Under the pieces are notes generated by a model, which searched no databases, had not been told where the DNA came from, and was given only the letters and a program-made list of their open reading frames with translations. The translations under genes were made by a program, and so were the position numbers. This document shows positions 57,301 through 64,000 of a DNA stretch of 64,000 nucleotides, piece by piece; the first letter of the stretch is position 1; every line of letters begins with the position of its first letter. Origin of the DNA: Candidatus Binatia bacterium. Its GTDB lineage: Bacteria; Desulfobacterota; Binatia; HRBIN30. The stretch spans positions 1,392,566 to 1,456,565 of the forward strand of contig BPIR01000001.1 of assembly GCA_026004215.1 (NCBI GenBank). Direction: 5' to 3'.

Positions 57301-58373
57301 CCACGAGTCAGCCAACGGTCACGCCGTCGCCAAGCCCGGTTCTCTGCAGCATCAACGCGGCAGGATTGTGCGGAGGAACGTGCCCCAACCCGGGCGAGGT
57401 GTGCAGTCAGCTTCCGGGCACTTTGATTTGCTATTGTGCAACCGCCTCGGCAACTCCGACCCAGAGCGCAACCTGGAGTCCGAGCCCGGCGCACACATTC
57501 ACGTTCACGCCCACGTCGACGCGATCTCCCACGGCCACGAGCTCCTCGACTGCTTCTCACACACTTCCACCCACACGCACCCCTTCGTCGACCCCTACGT
57601 ACACACGCAGCTCTACTGCCACGCCAACCCTGACCCCCTCGAGAACACCCACCCACACATTCACCTTCACTCGCGTTCCCACGAGCAGCCCCACCCGAAC
57701 GGTCACCTCGACGCGCTCTCCGACCCCCACTTCATCTGCCAGCGCGACACGAACCCAAACGGCTAGCGCAACCGCAACCCGCTCGGCCACACCGTCTCAC
57801 ACGACCACCTTCACCCACACGTTCACCCGACCTCCCACAGCGACATCTACGCCGACCGCCACATTCACCGCCTCGCCCACGCGAACCGCATCTTACACCC
57901 TCACGCCGACTTTGACCCAGCCGCCTACCCGCACGCCTTCCCCAACACCCTCTTCCACGAACACCGCAACCGCTACAGCTACCTGGACTCACACGTTCAC
58001 CCGACCTCCCACGGCCACCCATACGCCCACCGCAAGCTTCACGAACTCCCCCACCCGTACGGCGACCGCCTCGCCGACCCTTACGTTCACGCTGACCTAC
58101 ACTCGCCCGCCCACAGCCACAGCAACACCCACGCCCACCCTGAGCCCTTCGACAACCTTCACTCCAACGGCAACGGCGAGCCCCACGTGGACCCCGACAC
58201 ACTCGCCCACGGGGTCGCCCACTGCCACCTACAGCCCCACGTTCACGCCCACCCCCTCGGCTGACTGTGGCTTCCAGCCGCAAGGAGTGTGTGGAGGGAA
58301 CTGCCCCAACCCGAACGAAATTTGCGCTCAAGTACCCGGCACAACAATTTGCCGGTGTATGCCGCCACCGTGA
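54342..58373 (+). CDS. Large secreted protein: two LamG-like domains, dockerin-like pair, Thr/Pro linkers, four Cys modules
   Basis: GTG start with GAGGAGG upstream, 1343 residues. The signal peptide is MKKAHCLLSLAACIAAGVLP, with a likely cut after AVA. Residues ~90-308 form a concanavalin/LamG domain (LVAWWPFDETTGTTAHDLAG; NFTIETWVLKWD; QLDELSIYKRALSQAEIQAI). A Thr/Pro linker follows. A dockerin-like pair sits at ~403-465 (GDCDGDGAVTIAEIILLVNI; GDANGNGSIEINEIILAVNN). A second LamG spans ~552-788. Four copies of a six-Cys module (CxGxCPNPxxxC...CxC) lie at about 831, 875, 1000 and 1307, separated by very long Thr/Ser/Pro linkers. It is probably a surface or matrix carbohydrate-binding protein; the linkers are likely O-glycosylated. 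Confidence 0.85.
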   Translation: MKKAHCLLSLAACIAAGVLPLAVAATRELPAGLGRGTAVAALFYRDDLLDRFDGSESGRISAAQASWLLASAEMSAIGSIAYSPGNAATNSACVPPPADLVAWWPFDETTGTTAHDLAGFPNDLQLSGSTTAVAGMVGSGRRFSPPGGSGQAPTHAELNMGSGNFTIETWVLKWDTLSNMTVLPSKLDSSNVGYQLVYANGYVSLRKSGTNLLPPPNSGSIAGTQWRHLAVTVDRTANQVKWYVDGQLTSSGAATTWFNGSLDNTAPLLVGSPWGGADIQLDELSIYKRALSQAEIQAIYGAGAAGKCKPTPTATPTPTRTKTPLPGTPVGITPNPPPLDGYSPTPTRTLSRTPTLTPTKTKPPATLVGITPPPIDGDTPTPTRTPTRSPSPTHTSSLGCQTLGCPGDCDGDGAVTIAEIILLVNIALGNMPASACVAGDANGNGSIEINEIILAVNNALNGCPVPLPLCTYTPTRSPTPPLTATPTKTPSFTPSPSPTATLSAVPTATPTLVPTPTSPPVASPTFTVPPTQTAAPTLSQTPSATVPPTPTCVPPPSGMVAWYPLDEPSGATAVNDIATPPASTVSDTGMPQPGPVGSGGPASVAGKVGLGALYFFGPYVQVPHSADLGFPADFSIDAWIRVVNCGVGFLAPIVDKWDPATQTGFSLFVDQLSPSTGFLKLQLNSALFTSTASLPTTANPLANTGPWVHVAVTVDRTSAVGIFYINGAPAGTFTPPTGSLTNSLSMLIGETSVPGGRCEIAIDELELFDRVLAPTEVQGIFNADSAGKCRDGVVHPTVTASPTQDASPQPSATPSSTPSSTPSPTAQPQDSCALNAAGLCAGTCPNPFEVCQPRPGTTLCECGPPLPTPTPTSESECGFIAPKMCGGRCPNPTDICMPKPDDSGCECVPGAPHTPEPTATTTPSETATRVPTFTPTATSTASASPTDSPAPTLTATATGTHTPTATETATVSPSITPTDRPSLTPTPTSQPTVTPSPSPVLCSINAAGLCGGTCPNPGEVCSQLPGTLICYCATASATPTQSATWSPSPAHTFTFTPTSTRSPTATSSSTASHTLPPTRTPSSTPTYTRSSTATPTLTPSRTPTHTFTFTRVPTSSPTRTVTSTRSPTPTSSASATRTQTASATATRSATPSHTTTFTHTFTRPPTATSTPTATFTASPTRTASYTLTPTLTQPPTRTPSPTPSSTNTATATATWTHTFTRPPTATHTPTASFTNSPTRTATASPTLTFTLTYTRPPTATATPTPTLSPSTTFTPTATASPTWTPTHSPTGSPTATYSPTFTPTPSADCGFQPQGVCGGNCPNPNEICAQVPGTTICRCMPPP

Positions 58374-58800
58374 ATGCAGGCATATCCGTACACAGAGATT
58401 CCCGTCGCGCCGACGGCACGGCTGAGCCGATCGCGCTCTTCTGCTCCGCTGCCGGCCACCACTCACAGAAGCGCCAGGCAACCACGTGCGACTCTACGAA
58501 TACCGAGCTCCAAGCTTTCACTGCGGCCGCGTACGAGCCGTTCGCGTGTACTGTATCGGCAGCCACTCCCGGTTGCGGCGTCGCGGGGCGCAATCCGTGC
58601 GCGCGGGCGCAAAGCACTTGCGTATAACAAATTTTGACGCTGCGGTGTCTTTCTTCAGTTTCCGGCACTGCGCGCCGCGGCGCGAGAGTCGGCCAGGGAC
58701 AGACGTCGTGCGCTCGTAGTCGTGGCGCGGGCTTTGCTCGTCGAGTGAGCCCTGGAGCCGACGACTCGTGTGTATCCGCGACCGGTATGCAAAGCGACGA
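58374..58800. other. Intergenic, no recognised gene
   Basis: Only short or antisense open frames, without motifs. It should hold the promoter of the metalloprotease gene. Confidence 0.5.
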
Positions 58801-60453
58801 ATGCGAGGTTGGCCGCCTCCAGTTACGATATCCGTGGCGCTGTGCTTGGCGGTGTGGGCCGCGCAGAGCCAGGCGACGACGTTCGTTCCGGCGGAGCCTA
58901 CAGCCATGCTGCGCGCGGCGGACGCGGTCGTGGCCGGGCGTGTCGAGCGAATCGAGTCGGTCACCAACGAAGAGGGCACATTCTCGAACGTAACGTTGAC
59001 CGTCGAGCAATCTCTCGGGGCCCATGTGGGGAGTCGCGTTGTGCTGGTGGAACCGAGCGGCGAGACCCGCGCCCAGTACCGCTGGATCTTTGGTTCACCC
59101 ACCTTTTACGTGGGCGAGCGGGTGCTCGTGTTCGTGAAGCAAGATCGTCGCGGGCGATTGCGCACTCTGTACCTCGGCATGGGCAAGTTTCGCATCGTGC
59201 GAAGCAGTGCCGGCGAGGAGTATGCTGTGCAAAACTTCATGGAAAGTGCCGCATGGAACCCACGCACTCGCCGCCTCCAACACGCCTTCGCGCGCAGCTA
59301 CCGACTCGAAGCGTTGCTCGCACAGCTCAAAGATGCTCGACCCATCTCCCCTCGCCGTCTGCGAAAACTCACCGGTGTACCTGCGCGCGGGCCCATACTG
59401 CGGCCCCGCTTCGCGCTGACTGGGCCACCGGCCGTTCGCTGGTTCGCGCCCGACGACGGACAAACCATTTTGTTTCGCATCGATCCCGAGGGCGACGCCA
59501 GCATCGGCCCTCATAACTCCATCCAAGCAGCGAAGGACGCCCTGCAAGCATGGAGCGAGCCCGCCTGCACGGATCTCCGGTTCGACGCGGAGGAACAGGT
59601 AGAACCGGCACCATTCGCCAGTTGCGATGGCCGGAGCCAAATTTTGTTCAACGATCCCTTCGGAGACATTGCCGACCCGGTCGATTGCGTGGGCGTGCTC
59701 GGTGTTGGCGGCATATGCGGGGCACCGGGCGAGCCGCGACCTTTTGCCGGCAGCTTGTTTTACCCGATCTCGGAAGGCGACGTCATCATCGCCAACGGCT
59801 TCGGTGAATGTTCGTTCTGGAACATCCCGGCGCTTGCGGAAATCCTGACCCACGAGATCGGCCATGCGATCGGGCTCGCACACTCGTCCGAAGATCCGAA
59901 CGAACGCAACCCCCTGCTTGCCGACGCCACGATGTACTATCGGGCCCACTTCGACTACCGGGGGGCGACGCTGGCCGACGACGATCGGGCCGCGGTTTGC
60001 GCCCTTTACCCTGCAAACGAATCCGCCATGCTCACCTTCGATCGCGCCGCGATTATTTTCGATACGCGGGAGAATCCGTCACGGAATCGCCTCTTTGTAG
60101 AGGGCACTTGGCGCACCGGTGACTCACGCTGGCAGCCTGCCACCAACCCATTTTTCTTGGCAGTCAGTGACGGGGCCCGCCGGCTGATTTCTGCGGCCGT
60201 TTCGCCGGGAGAGTGGTTACGAAGCAGCCAAAACAACCGCTTGCGATGGCGGGCAAGAACATCTTCGGGGGTAGTTATTCTCGACTTGGTGCAGCGCGAC
60301 GCTCAAACCTATGATTTCACCCTGTCGGCACGCACCGATGCCATTCAGCCGCCCCCGAGTGGCTCGCTCACCGTCTCGATGACGCTGGGAGAAGCCAGCT
60401 CCACCGTGCCCTTGATGCTTCGCCCCAAAGCGCGCTTGCTGCACTACCCCTAA
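58801..60453 (+). CDS. Secreted matrixin-type zinc metalloprotease (M10/metzincin)
   Basis: The open frame begins at 58768, but the ATG at 58801 gives a clean signal peptide (MRGWPPPVTISVALCLAVWA, cut after SQA). An N-terminal ~150-residue domain of unknown type (DAVVAGRVERIESVTNEEGT) is followed by a predicted protease domain. It has PPAVRWFAPDDGQTILFRI and the metzincin motif EILTHEIGHAIGLAHSSEDP (HExxHxxGxxH complete), then a plausible Met-turn in ADATMYYR. The C-terminal ~160 residues form a beta domain. It would cleave extracellular proteins. Compare the decayed protease at 23241, which has lost its first zinc His. Confidence 0.87.
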   Translation: MRGWPPPVTISVALCLAVWAAQSQATTFVPAEPTAMLRAADAVVAGRVERIESVTNEEGTFSNVTLTVEQSLGAHVGSRVVLVEPSGETRAQYRWIFGSPTFYVGERVLVFVKQDRRGRLRTLYLGMGKFRIVRSSAGEEYAVQNFMESAAWNPRTRRLQHAFARSYRLEALLAQLKDARPISPRRLRKLTGVPARGPILRPRFALTGPPAVRWFAPDDGQTILFRIDPEGDASIGPHNSIQAAKDALQAWSEPACTDLRFDAEEQVEPAPFASCDGRSQILFNDPFGDIADPVDCVGVLGVGGICGAPGEPRPFAGSLFYPISEGDVIIANGFGECSFWNIPALAEILTHEIGHAIGLAHSSEDPNERNPLLADATMYYRAHFDYRGATLADDDRAAVCALYPANESAMLTFDRAAIIFDTRENPSRNRLFVEGTWRTGDSRWQPATNPFFLAVSDGARRLISAAVSPGEWLRSSQNNRLRWRARTSSGVVILDLVQRDAQTYDFTLSARTDAIQPPPSGSLTVSMTLGEASSTVPLMLRPKARLLHYP

Positions 60454-60496
60454 ATGGAACTTGCAATCCAAGCTCACTCGTGGTCCAAGGACCCCT

Positions 60497-61237
60497 ATGG
60501 ACCAACACGAGGCTCGCATATCGCCCGGGAGTTCCTTACCGTCGCATTACGAGGTCCTCGGAGTCCGGGTGCCCATGCCTTGCCGCGTGCGGGCGGCGCG
60601 GGCGGCTCACGTCGTGTACACGGTGCCCGCAGCCGCTGCTCGACCGTTTCTCGGGGCGGCGCTCGAGCCGTTCGAACAAGAACCCGGATACTCGCAGCTC
60701 GTTCTCGGGTTTGTGGACTACGTGGATAACGATCTCGGCCCTTACTACGAGGTCATGGTGGTGTTTTCCGTCTGCCCCTCCGGGGCGCAAAACGGCCCTC
60801 CGGGAACCTTTATCTATCGCTTGCCGGTCAATAGCGAGTTTTCGTGCGCTGCCGGGAGGGAAATCTGGGGGTTTCCGAAGACCGTAGAGCGCATCGAGAT
60901 TCAGTATCGAAAACATGACGTGTCCTGCGCCTTGTACCTCGATGGCGAGTTTGCCTTCTCTTTGTCGGTTCCCTGTGTCGGCGGAATCGAAATGCCGGAT
61001 GAAGAGACCAGCTTGTTTACCTACACGTACCATCCTGGTCTTTGCGCCGTACCCTTTACGTCCGGAACATGTGGGGCTCGCGTGTTTCCCGAAGAAGAGC
61101 GAGTGCATTTGGAGCTGGGGACCCACCCTCTCGCCGCGGAGCTGAAATCTCTGGGGTTACCGAAGAGGCCTGTGCTGGCGATGTGGGCCGAGAACTTCCG
61201 CGGCTCGTTCGGGCCTCCGCAACCGGTTCAGCGCTGA
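60497..61237 (+). CDS. Acetoacetate decarboxylase family protein
   Basis: 246 residues from the ATG at 60497 (AAGGA upstream). The fold markers are LVLGFVDYVDNDLGPYYEVM, FIYRLPVNSEFSCAAGREIW and GFPKTVERIEIQYRKHD. The GFPK lysine is at the place of the Schiff-base Lys of acetoacetate decarboxylase. Many members of this superfamily are not true decarboxylases, so the reaction is open. It converges on opgH, overlapping by 10 nt. Confidence 0.85.
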   Translation: MDQHEARISPGSSLPSHYEVLGVRVPMPCRVRAARAAHVVYTVPAAAARPFLGAALEPFEQEPGYSQLVLGFVDYVDNDLGPYYEVMVVFSVCPSGAQNGPPGTFIYRLPVNSEFSCAAGREIWGFPKTVERIEIQYRKHDVSCALYLDGEFAFSLSVPCVGGIEMPDEETSLFTYTYHPGLCAVPFTSGTCGARVFPEEERVHLELGTHPLAAELKSLGLPKRPVLAMWAENFRGSFGPPQPVQR

Positions 61238-63867
61238 GGCCGGCTCGCCGCTCCGGCCGCCGGCAAAGCGGCTGGGCGTCCCCACGCAGTCAGGAGCGAT
61301 TCTTCTTCCAAGCTCCAGACCGACTCGTGCAGTGCGGCGACGACCTCGGGGTCGTACATGAGGTAGCGGCGCTCCCGTGGCGGCAGCGCCTGCGGCCCGG
61401 CTTCGAGAACTTTTTCCATCCACTCGCGCCGCCGCGCTCGTACGCTTTCGCGCAGCCGCCGGGGCCCTCCCAAAAGGGCTCGGTGCCACGCGTTCATGAA
61501 CGGATCCACCACGCCACGCACAAAGCCCTCTCGTTCCGCATTCGGTAGCTTGGCCGACTCGCGCATCAGCCGCTGCCAGTGTTGCTCCAGAGCCACAAGT
61601 TCACTCGGAGGCTGCACCTCTTCGGGGATGAGGAACAAGCCCAGCCGGCGCGCGCGATCCCCCCAGCGAACGCGGCTCACCCACACCGAAAGCGGCACGG
61701 CCAGAATCAAAGCGGCGATGATCGGCGTGAGCCACCAAAAATACCCGGGATTCAACCAGTAAAGTCCTAAACCCCAAGCGCTCGCCCACAGGCTATCCCA
61801 CGCATGGTGACGCAAAGCATCGGCCCACGTGGTTTCGGCATCCTCGCGTCCCTGGGATTTCCACTGCACGGTGCGGCCGAGCAAATTTTGCACGACGAAG
61901 CGGCTGTGGAACACCATTCGAATCGGCGCGAACAAGCTCGACAGCAGGATTTCCAGCAACACACTCACGATTAGGCGTACCGCCCCTCCAAATGCGCCGG
62001 CCTGACGCCACACCACGGTCACCAAAAGTACACTGAGCAACTTCGGCAAGAACAAAATCGCCGCCGTCACCCCCATGAGCGCAACCGCCCACTCGGGCCT
62101 CCATATCGGCCATTCGGGAAACAACGAGGGCCCGTGGGGGAAGTATTCCGGTTCCCAAATTACGTGAGAAACGGCCTCGACCGTGCTGAGGGCAAGGAAA
62201 GCGAACCACAGAAGCGCGGAGACGTAAGAGAGCACCCCATTCAAGAACAACACCCGGTGGGCTCCGAACAGTCCCTCGGTAAACAGCAACCGCAAGTGTT
62301 GTAAGTTTCCCTGGCACCACCGGCGGTCGCGATTCATCTCCTCGAGCAGAGTGGAGGGCACTTCCTCGTAGCTTCCATCGAGATCGTACGCGAGCCAGAT
62401 TTGCCAGCCCGCACGGCCCAGCAGTGCAGCCTCCACAAAATCGTGGCTCATGATCTCGCCCCCCAGTGGCGGCTTGCCCGGAAGCCGCGGCAAGCCGCAG
62501 TGGCGCGTGAACGGCTCGACACGGATGATCGTATTGTGCCCCCAGTACTGGCCGTCGCCGAGCTGCCAAAAGTGCAAACCGGCAGCGAACATGGGACCGT
62601 ACAGCCGGCTACTGAACTGCTGCACGCGGGCCAGCAGCGAGCGCCGATTCACTGCGCGAGGTGCAGTCTGGATCATCCCCGCTTGCGGGTTGGCGTCCAT
62701 CAACTGCACCAAACGCACAATTGTGTCGCCGCTCATGATGCTGTCGGCATCGAGCATGATCATGTATTCGTAGTGCGCCCCCCAACGCCGGCAGAAATCC
62801 GCAACGTTGCCGCTCTTGCGTTTGAGACGCACGCGCCGGCGGCGGTAAAAGACGCGGCCAAATCCGGATACATCGCGACACCAACGCAGCCACGCCTCCT
62901 CTTCCTTCACCCATGTGCCCGGGTCGGCGCTGTCGCTGAGCACAAAGAAGTCGAAATACTGGCCGAGTCCGGTGCGCTCGACCGAATCGTAGATTGCCCG
63001 TAAGCCCGCAAATACGCGCTCCACGGGCTCCTCGCAAATGGGCATCACGATGGCCGTGCGCCCCCGCGGCCGAAACTGAGACCGATCCACGGGAGGCAAG
63101 CGCGTGATCGCATAACGATCGCCGAGCAGGAGGGTGAAGAAGCCAAACAGCGCAGTCCAAAAGCCGATCGAGATCCAGCCGAACAGCGCACCGAAAAACA
63201 GCACGATAAAGAACTCGAGCCAGGTGCGTCCCTGGTACGGCAGCACTGCTTGCATGAAGCCGCTGGCCACCACGGTCGGCAACAATACGAGCAGGGCCAG
63301 AAACACGCGCCGTACCCGCGCTGCACGAATCCACGGCAGCGCCGAGCGCTGCTTGCGCAGCTCGCGCCCGCGGAGCACCTGCTCGGTTCGCTGCCCCCGC
63401 AACCGTTGCCACACACGGCGCCAAAAGCGGCGTTCTACGGGCTCCGGGCGCATGTGCCGGCGGCGCAACGCCTGATGCGAGGTGGGGTAGCCGTTGCGCA
63501 AAGGAACGCGGGTACGCTCGGCACTACCCAGCCAACGTTCGAGCCGCCAGCGCAACTCGTCGGGCAACGCCGGAAAACTGTCCGCCGGCGGTGGCCAGCG
63601 CTCCACAACGATTTCGCGCAGTGCTCTCAACGTTTCCCGAATCGCAGTGGATCCAGGCGGCCACTCTGGCCGCTCGATTGCGCGGCGGACAGCCGCGTCC
63701 GCCAGGTTCTTCGCTTGCTCCGGCTCGAGGCCAAGCGCCTCGCAATAGCGTAGCGCGCGCGTACGAGCTGCCGCCCAGTCTTGGTACAAACGTTCCGGGG
63801 GTACCGCGAGTAGCTGCGGCTCCGAGTCTCGATCTTCTGCAATTCGACGTTGCGCTGGTTCGCTCAT
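61228..63867 (-). CDS. opgH: OpgH/MdoH: glucans biosynthesis glucosyltransferase
   Basis: About 879 residues. The start at 63867 overlaps the opgG stop (ATGA). It is an inner-membrane GT2 enzyme that polymerises glucose from UDP-Glc and extrudes osmoregulated periplasmic glucan. Two N-terminal helices (VFLALLVLLPTVVASGFMQA) are followed by the GT domain: AIVMPICEEPVERVFAGLRA, DxD in YMIMLDADSIMSGDTI, GEIMSHDFVEAALLGRAGWQ, and the QxxRW-like NRDRRWCQGNLQHLRLL. Several C-terminal helices come next. No ribosome-binding site is seen, in keeping with coupled translation from opgG. Confidence 0.94.
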   Translation of the reverse strand: MSEPAQRRIAEDRDSEPQLLAVPPERLYQDWAAARTRALRYCEALGLEPEQAKNLADAAVRRAIERPEWPPGSTAIRETLRALREIVVERWPPPADSFPALPDELRWRLERWLGSAERTRVPLRNGYPTSHQALRRRHMRPEPVERRFWRRVWQRLRGQRTEQVLRGRELRKQRSALPWIRAARVRRVFLALLVLLPTVVASGFMQAVLPYQGRTWLEFFIVLFFGALFGWISIGFWTALFGFFTLLLGDRYAITRLPPVDRSQFRPRGRTAIVMPICEEPVERVFAGLRAIYDSVERTGLGQYFDFFVLSDSADPGTWVKEEEAWLRWCRDVSGFGRVFYRRRRVRLKRKSGNVADFCRRWGAHYEYMIMLDADSIMSGDTIVRLVQLMDANPQAGMIQTAPRAVNRRSLLARVQQFSSRLYGPMFAAGLHFWQLGDGQYWGHNTIIRVEPFTRHCGLPRLPGKPPLGGEIMSHDFVEAALLGRAGWQIWLAYDLDGSYEEVPSTLLEEMNRDRRWCQGNLQHLRLLFTEGLFGAHRVLFLNGVLSYVSALLWFAFLALSTVEAVSHVIWEPEYFPHGPSLFPEWPIWRPEWAVALMGVTAAILFLPKLLSVLLVTVVWRQAGAFGGAVRLIVSVLLEILLSSLFAPIRMVFHSRFVVQNLLGRTVQWKSQGREDAETTWADALRHHAWDSLWASAWGLGLYWLNPGYFWWLTPIIAALILAVPLSVWVSRVRWGDRARRLGLFLIPEEVQPPSELVALEQHWQRLMRESAKLPNAEREGFVRGVVDPFMNAWHRALLGGPRRLRESVRARRREWMEKVLEAGPQALPPRERRYLMYDPEVVAALHESVWSLEEESLLTAWGRPAALPAAGAASRPQR

Positions 63868-64000
63868 GGCACCAGGAGGTAGGACCACGTTTCTGTCAGC
63901 ACGCGGTCCCCTAACACGAGGTACGCCCGCAGCTCTATTGGCTCGCTTCGTTTGGGACGCACTTGGAACGCCAAGCGCCAGCCTCCCGTCACCTCGTTTT
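63864..64000 (-). CDS. opgG: OpgG/MdoG periplasmic glucan biosynthesis protein, C-terminal 45 residues
   Basis: Partial gene running off the right edge. The minus-strand frame reads NEVTGGWRLAFQVRPKRSEP, then IELRAYLVLGDRVLTETWSY, LLVP and the stop, which matches the C-terminus of OpgG/OpgD. It is directly upstream of opgH with a 4-nt overlap, the usual opgGH operon. Confidence 0.9.
   Translation of the reverse strand, partial: NEVTGGWRLAFQVRPKRSEPIELRAYLVLGDRVLTETWSYLLVP

Noticed and set aside
58768-58800. The peptide MCIRDR at the start of the metalloprotease frame, which resembles the translated Nextera transposase-adapter artefact.
   Set aside because: The DNA is GTGTGTATCCGCGACCGG, not the adapter sequence; the peptide match is coincidental and lies upstream of the likely ATG at 58801.

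Overview
The window is GC-rich, gene-dense bacterial DNA. Secreted proteins combine long Thr/Pro linkers, dockerin-like paired EF-hand motifs and MYXO-CTERM-like tails. Together with a thiolase/DUF35 pair, a fatty-acyl-CoA ligase, an F420-type LLM oxidoreductase and an opgGH locus, they point to a Gram-negative soil or sediment lineage such as Candidatus Binatota ('deltaproteobacterial') rather than a well-studied genus. That placement is inference; no rRNA or tRNA gene was seen.

Layout. 1-7020: partial valS, a TonB-type protein, a GH31 glycosidase, and a DUF35-thiolase acyl-CoA pair. 7189-9303: dodecin, and opposite it a bufferin (bufA-bufB-bufC) metal-peptide operon whose modifying enzyme is frameshifted. 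10324-15736: a doubly frameshifted acyl-CoA ligase, a lipoprotein, a CDP-alcohol phosphatidyltransferase, a UPF0104 flippase-like protein and an APC permease. 15838-24057: an accessory region of dispersed hairpin repeats, two near-identical structured leaders and large secreted or anchored proteins, several broken by stops or frameshifts. 24058-28428: a MacAB/Lol-type ABC exporter operon. 28544-38266: Bpt, FmdB-type, hydantoinase-A-like, XRE regulator, a GMC oxidase with membrane partner, crotonase, GST and LLM oxidoreductase.

38870-53361 is a complete type I-G (formerly I-U) CRISPR-Cas locus. The interference genes (cas3, a Csb3-like subunit, csb1/cas7, csb2/cas5-6) read leftward, preceded by an unassigned 158-codon gene. 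Divergently, a cas4-cas1 fusion and cas2 read into a leader and an array that I count as 79 repeats and 78 spacers. Directly after it is a tandem array of about 18 copies of a hairpin that is also dispersed elsewhere in the window. 54342-64000 holds a 1343-residue LamG/dockerin/Cys-module protein, a matrixin-type metalloprotease, an acetoacetate-decarboxylase-like protein and opgG-opgH for periplasmic glucans.

Four single-base frameshifts, all +1 and three of them in short homopolymer runs, plus two Tyr-to-stop changes, mean that either the consensus has errors or several accessory genes are decaying. Readers should treat the affected genes with that in mind.
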